Part shown: positions 10,413 to 18,330 of the stretch, piece by piece
How positions within the stretch are numbered: position 1 is the first letter of the stretch
Layout: each line of letters starts with the position of its first letter
Assembly (NCBI GenBank): GCA_964584315.1
Contig: CAZOZO010000001.1
Span: 62,001-126,000, forward strand
Reading direction: 5' to 3'
Origin: CAXXOK01 sp964584315
GTDB lineage: Bacteria; Bacillota; Clostridia; Christensenellales; Aristaeellaceae
DNA length: 64,000 bases
Notes under the pieces: model-generated
The model's database searches: none
Seen by the model: the letters and a program-made list of their open reading frames with translations, nothing else
What the model was told of the DNA's origin: nothing
Made by a program: the position numbers and the translations under genes

Positions 10413-11363
10413 ATGGAGTGGTGCGAGGCCATCGTCCATACCAATACGCAGGGCAGCGACGCGGTGAGTGAATTGATGATCCGCCTTGGGGCGACGGGTA
10501 CCGAGATCGTGGATCGCGCGGATGTGCCCGACCCATCCAAGCCCGGCGTGTACTGGGAGCTGTTCGACCCCGCAATGCTGAACGCCATGCCCGAGGATGT
10601 GCTGGTAAAAGGCTGGTTTGCACAGGATGGCAACACGCACGACGTGTTGGCAAGTCTCCGTGCAGAGCTTGCAGCGCTCAAGGCGGATGGGTTCGACTTT
10701 GGCGCGCTTACGATCGAGACGGCCGACGTGGCGGATGAGGACTGGTCCAATAACTGGAAGCAGTATTACAAGCCCTTTCGCATTGGCGAAAGGCTGGTGG
10801 TCAAGCCCTCGTGGGAACCGTATGCCCCCGATGCGGGCGATGTGGTGGTGGAGCTTGACCCGGGCATGGCTTTTGGCACCGGCACGCACGAGACCACCTT
10901 TATGTGCATGGAGCTGCTGCAAAAGCACCTGCGCGCGGGCGAGAGCGTGATGGACGTAGGCACGGGCAGCGGTATCCTCGCCATCGCGGCGGCCAAGCTG
11001 GGCGCAAGCCGCGTGCTGGCTGTGGATATCGACCCGGACGCGGTGCGCGTGGCGAAGGAAAATATTGAAAAGAACGCTGTGAGCGCCACGGTTCGCGCCG
11101 TGCTGGGCGATTTGGTCAAGGGCGAGGCCATGCCCTGCGACCTTGCGGTGGCCAATATCGTGGCAGATGCCATCTGCATGCTGGCGGGACCGCTGACGCG
11201 GCATTTGAAGACGGGCGGGCTATTGATATGCTCCGGTATCATCCGCGAGCGTGAGGCGGATGTGCTGGCGGCGGCGCAGGCTGCGGGCTATACCGTGGCG
11301 AACAGACTGACCAAGGGCGAATGGGTGGCGCTGGCGTTGATGAACGAGGCTACCCATGCATAG
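10413..11363 (+). CDS. prmA: Ribosomal protein L11 methyltransferase
   Basis: PrmA trimethylates ribosomal protein L11 using SAM. The 316-residue protein has an N-terminal substrate-recognition domain (about 1-115) and a Rossmann methyltransferase domain with the PrmA-specific DPGMAFGTGTHETT, the SAM motif VMDVGTGSGILAIAAAKLGA, and ANIVAD in the NPPY-equivalent position. ATG 10413 is preceded by AAAGGGAGGCC; the upstream in-frame extension to 10200 would overlap dnaJ and is rejected. It overlaps rsmE by 8 nt, so the two are translationally coupled. PrmA next to dnaJ is typical of Firmicutes. Confidence 0.95.
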   Translation: MEWCEAIVHTNTQGSDAVSELMIRLGATGTEIVDRADVPDPSKPGVYWELFDPAMLNAMPEDVLVKGWFAQDGNTHDVLASLRAELAALKADGFDFGALTIETADVADEDWSNNWKQYYKPFRIGERLVVKPSWEPYAPDAGDVVVELDPGMAFGTGTHETTFMCMELLQKHLRAGESVMDVGTGSGILAIAAAKLGASRVLAVDIDPDAVRVAKENIEKNAVSATVRAVLGDLVKGEAMPCDLAVANIVADAICMLAGPLTRHLKTGGLLICSGIIREREADVLAAAQAAGYTVANRLTKGEWVALALMNEATHA

Positions 11364-12105
11364 GTGCTGGCTGGATACGGACACACCGCCCACGGCTCAC
11401 GCGTTGGTCACCCTAAACGCGGAGGAGAGCGCGCACATCGCGCGGGTGCTTCGCATGCGCGTCGGCGACGCGGTGCAGCTGATCGCGGCCGACACGCTGC
11501 ACGAGGCGATGATCGAGACGATCGATGAGAAAGCCGCCACCCTGCGCGTGGGGCAAGCTTTGCCCTCGCCGGAATGCGCCGTGCGCATTACGCTGATGCA
11601 GGGCTTGCCGAAACTGGATAAGCTGGAGCTGATCGTGCAAAAAGCGACCGAGCTGGGCGTGTGGGATGTGCTGCCCGTGGAGATGGAACGCTCCGTGGCG
11701 CGGCTGGACGGCAAAGAGGAAAAGAAGGCGGAACGCCTGCGCCGCATCGCACTGGAGGCTGCCAAGCAGAGCGGGCGCGCGCATGTGCCAGCCATCCATG
11801 CAGGGCGTAGATTGTCAGATGTGCTCACGACCCTCGCACAGGGCTATGATGCCCTGCTGGTCGCGTGGGAGGAAGAGCAGGCGCTGCGCCTTGGCGAGGC
11901 GGTGGCCGCGCTACGCGCGGAGAGGCCTGCGCTCGCCACCATCGCGCTGGTGATTGGGCCGGAGGGCGGCATATCGGAAAAAGAAATCGACAGGCTGAAA
12001 GCCGAAGGTGCGCGTTGCGTTACGCTGGGCAGGCGCGTTTTGCGCACCGAGACGGCAGGGCTCTGCGCGCTGGCGGTGGTGCAGTGCGCGCTTGGGGAGA
12101 TGTGA
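11356..12105 (+). CDS. rsmE: 16S rRNA m3U1498 methyltransferase RsmE
   Basis: RsmE methylates U1498 of 16S rRNA. The 249-residue protein has the N-terminal PUA-like domain (HIARVLRMRVGDAVQL) and a SPOUT knot: KLDKLELIVQKATELGV, then IGPEGGISEKEI and LGRRVLRTETAGLCAL, which form the SAM-binding trefoil. The ATG lies inside the end of prmA and the stop is followed after 1 nt by the mtaB ATG. Confidence 0.95.
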   Translation: MHRCWLDTDTPPTAHALVTLNAEESAHIARVLRMRVGDAVQLIAADTLHEAMIETIDEKAATLRVGQALPSPECAVRITLMQGLPKLDKLELIVQKATELGVWDVLPVEMERSVARLDGKEEKKAERLRRIALEAAKQSGRAHVPAIHAGRRLSDVLTTLAQGYDALLVAWEEEQALRLGEAVAALRAERPALATIALVIGPEGGISEKEIDRLKAEGARCVTLGRRVLRTETAGLCALAVVQCALGEM

Positions 12106-12106
12106 C

Positions 12107-13408
12107 ATGCCAAAGACGGTACGCTTTTATACGCTGGGATGCAAGGTGAACCAGTACGACAGCGAAGCCATGCTGGAGGCGTTTCTCGCGCGCGGCTACG
12201 CGGTGGCGCCGCAGGGCGCGCCCGCCGATGTGTATGTGGTAAACACCTGCACTGTGACGGGCACCGGCGACCAGAAGAGCATGCAGGCCGCGCGGCGTTT
12301 CAAGCGCCAAAACCCTGCCGGCGAACTGGTGCTGGCGGGGTGCCTGGCCCAGCGCATGGGGGAGAAGCTGCGCGAGACCGGCGCGCGTCTCGTGATCGGC
12401 ACACAGTACCGTGGCAGAGTAGCCGAGCTGCTGGAGCAGGCTGTTGCGGACGGCACCCAGATGATCGCGGTGGAGAGTTTGCAGAGCGCACCGTTTGAGG
12501 CGCTTAGCATCCGCGCGCACGAGGGGCACACCCGCGCTGTCATGAAGATACAGGAGGGTTGCGATAACCGCTGCACCTACTGCATCATCCCTTCGGTGCG
12601 GGGCGGCGTGCGCTCCAAGCCGGTTGCAGACGTACAAGCCGAGGCGCAGACCCTTGCGGATGCAGGCTTTATGGAGCTGGTGCTCACCGGTATCCACCTG
12701 ACCAGCTACGGGCGCGACCTTGATGCCCATGTGACGCTTGCGGCCGCGATCCGCGCCGCGCACGAGGCCGACGGGGTGCAGCGTATCCGCCTTGGTTCGC
12801 TGGAACCGGTGGTGGTCACGCAGGGCTTTGTGAATGCGATCAGGACCATGCCCAAGCTGTGCCCGCAGTTCCATCTGGCGCTGCAAAGCGGCAGCGATGC
12901 TGTGCTCGCGCGCATGAAACGCCGTTACAGTACCGCGCAGTTCCGGGCAGCGGTGGAGCGCCTGCGCGCCACCTATCCGGACGCGGCGTTTACGACCGAT
13001 GTGATCGTTGGATTCCCCGGCGAAACGGACGCGGAGTTTGCACAGACGGTCGCCTTTATGAAGGAGATCGGTTTTATGAGGCTGCATGTGTTTCCGTTCA
13101 GCCCGCGCGAGGGCACGCCAGCCGCCACGATGGCGGAGCAGGTGCCGCAATCGGTCAAGGATGCGCGCGTGCGTGAGCTGATCGCCGTGGGGCAGGCGCT
13201 GGCCGAGGCTTACGATGCGGCGCTGCTGGGCACAGTGCAGCCCGTGCTGCTGGAAGAGTCGCTGGGCGGCGGTCGTTTTGGCGGCTATACGCCGCAGTAT
13301 GTGCACGTGGATGTGCAAGGCGGCGAAACGGGGCGCATCGCGCTTGCGCGCCTTTGCGCCACGGCAAAAGAAGGAATGACCGGCGAGCTTGTGGAACTGC
13401 TAGGATAG
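12107..13408 (+). CDS. mtaB: tRNA t6A37 methylthiotransferase MtaB
   Basis: MtaB adds a methylthio group to t6A37 of tRNAs reading ANN codons. At 433 residues it has the usual three parts: N-terminal MTTase domain with Cys residues in TLGCKVNQYDSE, VNTCTVT and AGCLAQR for the auxiliary cluster; the radical SAM motif CDNRCTYC (CX3CX2C) in QEGCDNRCTYCIIPSVRG; and a C-terminal TRAM domain (about 370-433). The ATG at 12107 follows the rsmE stop closely; the longer in-frame reading from 12008 overlaps rsmE and lacks a ribosome-binding site. Position after rsmE matches other Firmicutes. Confidence 0.94.
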   Translation: MPKTVRFYTLGCKVNQYDSEAMLEAFLARGYAVAPQGAPADVYVVNTCTVTGTGDQKSMQAARRFKRQNPAGELVLAGCLAQRMGEKLRETGARLVIGTQYRGRVAELLEQAVADGTQMIAVESLQSAPFEALSIRAHEGHTRAVMKIQEGCDNRCTYCIIPSVRGGVRSKPVADVQAEAQTLADAGFMELVLTGIHLTSYGRDLDAHVTLAAAIRAAHEADGVQRIRLGSLEPVVVTQGFVNAIRTMPKLCPQFHLALQSGSDAVLARMKRRYSTAQFRAAVERLRATYPDAAFTTDVIVGFPGETDAEFAQTVAFMKEIGFMRLHVFPFSPREGTPAATMAEQVPQSVKDARVRELIAVGQALAEAYDAALLGTVQPVLLEESLGGGRFGGYTPQYVHVDVQGGETGRIALARLCATAKEGMTGELVELLG

Positions 13409-13440
13409 GTTTTTCGCACACCGCAAAGGAGGAATGGGCC

Positions 13441-13785
13441 ATGGACGATTGCCTGTTTTGCAAGATCATCAAAGGGGACATCCCCTCCCGTAAGATCAAT
13501 GAGGATGAATATACCTACGCCTTCCACGATATCGCCCCGCAGGCGCCGGTGCATGCGCTGGTGGTGAGCAAGCGACATATTGCGGATCTGAATGCCAACG
13601 CCGACCTGAGCGACACGGAGCTGGCGGCCTGCCTGCGCGCCGCCGCAAAGGTGGCGGAGCTGCTGGGCGTAGCCGAAGGCGGCTATCGCGTGGTGAACAA
13701 CTGCGGGGCCAATGCTTGCCAGACGGTCAAGCATGTGCACTTCCATGTGATCGGCGGCGAAAAACTGAGCGAGCGCATGGCGTGA
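13441..13785 (+). CDS. HIT family (histidine triad) protein
   Basis: This 114-residue protein is an HINT-type nucleotide hydrolase; relatives cleave adenosine phosphoramidates. The N-terminal DCLFCKIIKGDIPS has the Cys pair common in bacterial HINTs, and the active-site HVHFHVIGG (HxHxH) lies near the C-terminus. AAAGGAGG sits 7 nt upstream of ATG 13441. It follows mtaB by 32 nt and is probably the last gene of that operon. Confidence 0.94.
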   Translation: MDDCLFCKIIKGDIPSRKINEDEYTYAFHDIAPQAPVHALVVSKRHIADLNANADLSDTELAACLRAAAKVAELLGVAEGGYRVVNNCGANACQTVKHVHFHVIGGEKLSERMA

Positions 13786-13792
13786 CAGGCTT

Positions 13793-13841
13793 GCGCGTCA
13801 ACCGGAATTTGCATATGGTGCAAAATTCCTTGTTGACGCGC
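13793..13841. repeat. Long inverted repeat overlapping the rpsU promoter
   Basis: Outer arms GCGCGTCAAC (13793-13802) and GTTGACGCGC (13832-13841) are perfect complements. Inner arms GGAATTTGCA (13804-13813) and TGCAAAATTCC (13819-13829) are near-perfect. In RNA from the HIT gene this folds into a roughly 49-nt stem-loop without a clear T tract. In DNA the right arm contains the rpsU -35 hexamer. Confidence 0.8.
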
Positions 13842-13861
13842 ACTTGAGTTCGCGATATAAT
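13833..13861 (+). promoter_or_regulatory. Sigma-A promoter of rpsU
   Basis: TTGACG (13833-13838) and a perfect TATAAT (13856-13861) are separated by 17 nt. The -35 is embedded in the right arm of the 49-bp inverted repeat. The start codon lies about 75 nt downstream of the predicted transcription start. Confidence 0.85.
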
Positions 13862-13942
13862 ATGCCTATGGTCGTTGTATGCCCTCCACTATACCCCAAA
13901 AGGGTGAGGACAGCGGCGAAACGAGCGAGGGGAGGGATAACA

Positions 13943-14116
13943 GTGTCCGAAGTACGCATCCGCGAAAACGAATCCCTGGAAAGCGCTCTGAAGCGGTTCA
14001 AACGTCAATGTGCTCGCACAGGTGTTTTGGCAGAGGCTCGCAAGCGCGAGCATTATGAAAAGCCCAGCGTGAAACGCAAGAAGAAAGCAGAAGCTGCTCG
14101 CAAGCGCAAGTGGTGA
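13943..14116 (+). CDS. rpsU: Small ribosomal subunit protein bS21
   Basis: bS21 helps initiation on the 30S subunit. The 57-residue, Lys/Arg-rich product (SEVRIRENESLESALKRF..., ending KAEAARKRKW) matches the family over its full length. The start is GTG 13943, preceded by GGGGAGGG; the in-frame ORF from 13844 runs through the promoter and is not real. The gene has its own promoter and a strong terminator. Confidence 0.97.
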   Translation: MSEVRIRENESLESALKRFKRQCARTGVLAEARKREHYEKPSVKRKKKAEAARKRKW

Positions 14117-14129
14117 TGATGTCACTCCT

Positions 14130-14157
14130 CCCCTCCGGCTAGCCGGAGGGGTTTTTT
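14130..14157 (+). terminator. Intrinsic terminator of rpsU
   Basis: A perfect 22-nt palindrome (14130-14151, two 11-nt halves) is followed by six T residues. It starts 13 nt past the rpsU stop. Confidence 0.95.
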
Positions 14158-14885
14158 GATGCGCGGAGGTGAACGGCGCGCATGTCAGACTTGCGCGGTT
14201 GGGCGTAAACTCGACAGTACCCATCGACGCAGTCGTGAAAACGCCGTCCGCCCCTGCCAGCCGTAACGTGGGAAGCCGACAGCGGAGGCAACGGGCAATG
14301 CTCGATTCGCATGTGGGCGATACAATGCCATTGAATGATGCATGCAATACGTTATTCTACATTTCATACAACGGAAGCTTCGATTGAATAAGCATTGCAC
14401 GTAATAGCAAAAACAGATGCCGAGCAATGGAAATTGTAGATGGCAAGACATGTTTCGCCTGCCATGAGCCAGGGTATACACGATGCACGCCGGAGCGATG
14501 GACTGTAAAACCAAATCACGCGGCGCGTCACCCGAGACATTAGGGATGTCCAACCGTATCGAAAACACAGTTGGGGAGGCGCTTTGCATCCTTGACCCGT
14601 GACGTGAGATCCAGCCAACACGCAACACCATAAAGGGGGAATAATTTCTCTGTAAATTTACAACTCGGAAAATAATAAACGAGTTACGTACATTGCATTG
14701 GTTCAATCAAATATTGAACCAATGCGTGAAGTGAGCGATGCGTGAAGGCTGGAATGAATTGTTACATGTATCACCAAATGTCTCAAATGCTTCCCTTGCA
14801 ACGCTTTTCCAGTACGATTTTGTACTTTGTTTAGAATTTCACCTGCATTCAGCGTTAAACCCGGCCATTGTTTAGCCGATTATCG
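14158..14885. other. Gene-poor, AT-richer intergenic stretch
   Basis: About 700 bp with no ORF I can support. Reading frames here lack ribosome-binding sites and family resemblance, and base composition is more AT-rich than the neighbours, most clearly around 14330-14880. The only clear structure is the palindrome at 14695-14725. It could be a decayed gene or hold a small RNA; nothing in the sequence decides this. Confidence 0.6.
14695..14725. repeat. Perfect 13-bp inverted repeat
   Basis: GCATTGGTTCAAT (14695-14707) and ATTGAACCAATGC (14713-14725) are perfect complements around a 5-nt spacer CAAAT. No T tract follows in either direction, so it looks more like a protein-binding palindrome or RNA hairpin than a terminator. 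Confidence 0.8.
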
Positions 14886-14914
14886 TTGCCAGCGCGGGGC
14901 GCATATGGTATAAT
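14886..14914 (+). promoter_or_regulatory. Sigma-A promoter of the methyltransferase gene
   Basis: TTGCCA (14886-14891) and a perfect TATAAT (14909-14914) are separated by 17 nt, about 55 nt upstream of the GTG start at 14969. Confidence 0.75.
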
Positions 14915-14968
14915 TCATATAAGCAAACGTACGCTTTTCCGCAATGATTTCTGGAAGAGAGGCATCCC

Positions 14969-15982
14969 GTGCAATTTGCTCTGCTCGTGAAATCACACGC
15001 CAACGCACGCTATGCGCAGTCGCTTCAAAAGCTGGCTGTGGCTGAATGCGAATGTATGCTATTCGCATTGAATGCAAAAGCGGAGATCCGGTACGAATCG
15101 CTGGCTGGCACGCCCTTCCTGATCCTTACGACGGACGGGCTGGGGCAGGCCGCGTGGAACTACCTTGCACGTCACTCCTCCCTGAGCTTTGCCGCTGTGC
15201 GCGACGGTGAATGGCTGCGCCCGCTCAAGCTCGACCGCCCGGAATACTTGCCGTCTGATCTGGCTCAGGTGCTCAAGTACAAGGGAAAGACCAACGCCGA
15301 TTTTACCGCTTTAATGCTCAACTGCGCGCGATCGGCCTCGGTATTTGCGATGACGGAAGAACCGCTCACTGTGCTTGACCCGCTGTGTGGGCGCGGCACC
15401 ACGGCGTTCTGCGCGCTGGCTGCGGGGGATAACGCCATCGGGTTGGAGGCGGACGACAAGGCAATCCACGAGGCGGACGTCTACTTGGAGCGCTACCTCC
15501 AATACCACCGCCTCAAACACCGCCGCGAGCAGCGATCCATCACGCTGCGTGGGGGCGGCGCCCTCCGGGAGACTCGTTTCACACTTGCCAACGACGCGCA
15601 GCACTTCAAGCAGGGCCGAACGCTCACCTGCCGATGGATCCACGGGGATACCGCCGCGGCGGACGAGGCTGTCGGGCAGGGCGGATGCCACCTCATCGCG
15701 GGAGATCTCCCCTACGGTGTGCAGCACGCACCCCGCAGTGGGCAGGGTACGGGCACACTGACCGGTCTTTTGCAAAGGGCGCTACCAGCCTACCGCCGTG
15801 CGCTGGCGACAGGCGGAGCGCTGGCGTTGTCGTTCAATACCTACACACTGCCGCGCGCCGATGTGGTACGCGCTATGCGGGACGCTGGCTTTATGCCGCG
15901 GGAAACCGCTCCATTCAATGATTTCGCCCACTGGGTAGAACAGGCCGTCAATCGTGACATGGTGATCGCCGTTAAAGAATGA
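14969..15982 (+). CDS. Putative SAM-dependent nucleic-acid methyltransferase (TRM11/UPF0020-like)
   Basis: This 337-residue protein has a SAM-binding methyltransferase fold in its C-terminal two thirds. VLDPLCGRGTTAFCAL (about residues 132-147) is the SAM motif I of the UPF0020/TRM11 type, and AGDLPYG (about 250-256) stands where N/D-PPY catalytic motifs sit in N-methyltransferases. These features suggest an RNA or DNA amino-methyltransferase, but the substrate cannot be read from sequence. The N-terminal 110 residues are family-specific and lack a recognisable THUMP domain. GTG 14969 follows GGAAGAGAGG. A sigma-A promoter precedes it; rho follows after 160 nt. Confidence 0.75.
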   Translation: MQFALLVKSHANARYAQSLQKLAVAECECMLFALNAKAEIRYESLAGTPFLILTTDGLGQAAWNYLARHSSLSFAAVRDGEWLRPLKLDRPEYLPSDLAQVLKYKGKTNADFTALMLNCARSASVFAMTEEPLTVLDPLCGRGTTAFCALAAGDNAIGLEADDKAIHEADVYLERYLQYHRLKHRREQRSITLRGGGALRETRFTLANDAQHFKQGRTLTCRWIHGDTAAADEAVGQGGCHLIAGDLPYGVQHAPRSGQGTGTLTGLLQRALPAYRRALATGGALALSFNTYTLPRADVVRAMRDAGFMPRETAPFNDFAHWVEQAVNRDMVIAVKE

Positions 15983-16143
15983 CCGCCGTCCCCGCGCCGC
16001 ATCCATCGTCCCACTTGTACGACAATTCAATGCACGCGCAGGATCGCTCCTTGAGCATATGCTGTGCATTTGCTTTTCATCCGATCATCTTCTTTCATGT
16101 ACATAAGGCTCAGGTACCGACACACCAACAGGGAGGAATCACA

Positions 16144-18156
16144 TTGTTAACCACTGAATTGCATGCCATGACGGTAATCGATTTACGCAAATTGGCACGC
16201 GAAGCCGGGGTCAAGCTCAGCGCCGGCATTGACAAAGAGGGCATCGTGCAGCGCCTAGCCAGTGCGCTGGGCACAGAGGACGCCTCGCCGGATGCGTTGA
16301 AAGGGACGCAGACGGATGCGGCGGACGGAAGGAGCGGCTCGGATGCCGCGCGCACGGCCGCCTTGGAAACTGGCGATTTGCAGGCAACCCCGCTCTCGGC
16401 GGATGTGACCAGCGTGCAACCGGGCGGCGCGCGCCCCTGGAACGAGCACGGAGCGACCGACGCGCCGCGCGGCGATTATCAGCCCGCCTACCGGCAAGCG
16501 CTGCAAAACAGACCTACGCCCAGTTTCAAACAGCCGCTGCGCCAACCTGCGTGGCAGCAACCGCATGCATCGGGCAGCCCCACGCGCTTCGGACCGCAAA
16601 CGGCATATCCGCCCACCACACCGCCCGTCCGGCAGGATGAGGAGCCGCGCTTTACCGAAGCGCCGCCCCAGCCACAGCTGTCCCAGAGGCCGCTGTTCCC
16701 GCAGCAGACGATGGACGGCTATCGCTTGGGCTACCGTGCCGCGCCCACCCGCGAGTATGGGCGGCAGGATTACCGCAACAACTATCACGCCCCGCAGCGT
16801 GGCGATTACCAGCGCCCCGCCTACGGCAGCGGTTACCAGCAGAACACTGGTTTCCAACAGCCTCAGCAACAGGGGTTTGCGCCCTCGCGCTTCGGCGAGG
16901 TCTACTACAACGATTCGCTGTACAAACCGACACGCGACCCATCCTTTGCCGAGCCATACGACCGCGGCCAGCCTGTGCCTGACCTGCTGACGGCGGTGGA
17001 GGGCAAGCCTGCGGCGGGTATCCTTGAGATCCTGCCGGACGGTTATGGCTTCCTCCGCTCGGAAACCCTCCTACCTGGTAAAAAGGATATCTATGTGTCG
17101 GTCGCGGCCATCCGCCGCTACGACCTGCGCACCGGCGACTATGTAGAGGGCAAAGCGAGACCGCAGCGCGATGTGGACAAGTTTGCCGCGCTGATGCTGG
17201 TGGAAAAGATCAACGGCAAGGAGCCGCAGGAGGGCGAGGAGCGCCTGTCCTTCGAAGGATTGGTGCCCATCTACCCCAGCCGCCGCATCGTGCTGGAGAG
17301 CGAACGCAACAGCCAGAACTGGCCGATGCGAATCGTGGATCTGATCGCGCCCATCGGCTTTGGCCAGCGGGCGATGATCGTGGCCCCGCCGGGTAGCGGC
17401 AAGACCGTGATGCTGCGGGAGCTGGCACGCGCCATCAAGCAGAACGACGAGGGCGCGCACGCCATGATGCTGCTGATCGACGAGCGTCCTGAAGCCGTGA
17501 CTGAGATCCGCGATGCGGTGGGGGAGGACGCGGAGGTGTTCGCGACCACCTTCGATGAAGCGCCCGAAAGCCAGACCCGTGTGAGCGAGACCATGCTGGA
17601 GCGTGCCCAGCGCCTGACCGAGCAGGGGCAAAACGTGGTGATTCTGCTCGACAGCCTGACCAAGCTGACACGTGCCTATCAGGCGACGCTGACCCAAGGC
17701 GGCCGCGCGATGACCAACACCGTGACCCCCGCCGCGTTGGTGCGGCCCAAGCGCTTCTTTGGCGCAGCGCGTAACACGCGCGAAGGCGGCAGCCTGACGG
17801 TGATCGCCACCATACTGGTGGATACGGGCAGCCGCGTGGACGACATTATTTTCGAGGAGTTCAAGGGCACAGCCAACATGGAGCTGTGGCTGAACACCCC
17901 CGAAGCGAGCGAGCCAATGTTCCCTGTGATCGACATGCAGCGCAGCGGCACCAAGAAGGAAGATATGCTGCTGAGCGATCAGGAGGTCGAGGGGCTTCGA
18001 GCCATCCGCACAGTGCTGGGCAGCACCACCAACCGCGAGGCGCTCACCCAGCTCATCGGCATGATGGGCAAGACCAAGTGCAACGCCGATCTGCTCAGCA
18101 GGCTCAAGGAATGGGTCGCGCTGCTGGAAAAAAGCGGGTACTTCGTGCGTAAGTAG
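16144..18156 (+). CDS. rho: Transcription termination factor Rho with disordered insertion
   Basis: Rho is the hexameric RNA-dependent helicase that ends transcription. This form is about 670 residues, against about 420 in E. coli. An N-terminal Rho_N helical domain (about 1-45) is followed by some 200 residues rich in Gln, Arg, Tyr, Pro and Gly. Then come the cold-shock RNA-binding domain (GILEILPDGYGFLRS, near 290) and the RecA-like motor with APPGSGKTVMLRELA, VVILLDSLTKLTRAYQ and TILVDTGSRVDDIIFEEFKG. The start is probably TTG 16144, with GGGAGGAA 7 nt upstream; ATG 16168 is an alternative. Confidence 0.95.
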   Translation: MLTTELHAMTVIDLRKLAREAGVKLSAGIDKEGIVQRLASALGTEDASPDALKGTQTDAADGRSGSDAARTAALETGDLQATPLSADVTSVQPGGARPWNEHGATDAPRGDYQPAYRQALQNRPTPSFKQPLRQPAWQQPHASGSPTRFGPQTAYPPTTPPVRQDEEPRFTEAPPQPQLSQRPLFPQQTMDGYRLGYRAAPTREYGRQDYRNNYHAPQRGDYQRPAYGSGYQQNTGFQQPQQQGFAPSRFGEVYYNDSLYKPTRDPSFAEPYDRGQPVPDLLTAVEGKPAAGILEILPDGYGFLRSETLLPGKKDIYVSVAAIRRYDLRTGDYVEGKARPQRDVDKFAALMLVEKINGKEPQEGEERLSFEGLVPIYPSRRIVLESERNSQNWPMRIVDLIAPIGFGQRAMIVAPPGSGKTVMLRELARAIKQNDEGAHAMMLLIDERPEAVTEIRDAVGEDAEVFATTFDEAPESQTRVSETMLERAQRLTEQGQNVVILLDSLTKLTRAYQATLTQGGRAMTNTVTPAALVRPKRFFGAARNTREGGSLTVIATILVDTGSRVDDIIFEEFKGTANMELWLNTPEASEPMFPVIDMQRSGTKKEDMLLSDQEVEGLRAIRTVLGSTTNREALTQLIGMMGKTKCNADLLSRLKEWVALLEKSGYFVRK

Positions 18157-18171
18157 ACATTCGAGCATGAT

Positions 18172-18203
18172 AAAAATGCCCCGAGAAAGCTCGGGGCATT
18201 TTT
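18172..18203. terminator. Bidirectional intrinsic terminator after rho
   Basis: AAAAATGCCCCGAG (18172-18185) pairs perfectly with CTCGGGGCATTTTT (18190-18203) around AAAG. It works for rho on the plus strand (T5 tail) and has the mirrored tract for transcripts arriving from the minus-strand gene at 18331. Confidence 0.93.
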
Positions 18204-18330
18204 GCATGCGGCGGAGCAACCTGATGGCTTCATGACGACGTCCGCTGCGAGCGTTGAGCGTCCAGTAACCGCTACCGCAAGGTCGAGCTCGGGCAAGCGC
18301 CGAGAGCGGAGGAACCGACACTGTCTGTGG

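Noticed and set aside
14185..14706. Minus-strand frame of 173 codons
   Set aside because: No start signal, cysteine/histidine-rich random composition, AT-richer DNA; no recognisable domain.
15979..16143. N-terminal extension of rho to 15979
   Set aside because: The extension crosses the intergenic leader and lacks a ribosome-binding site; GGGAGG before TTG 16144 fits better.
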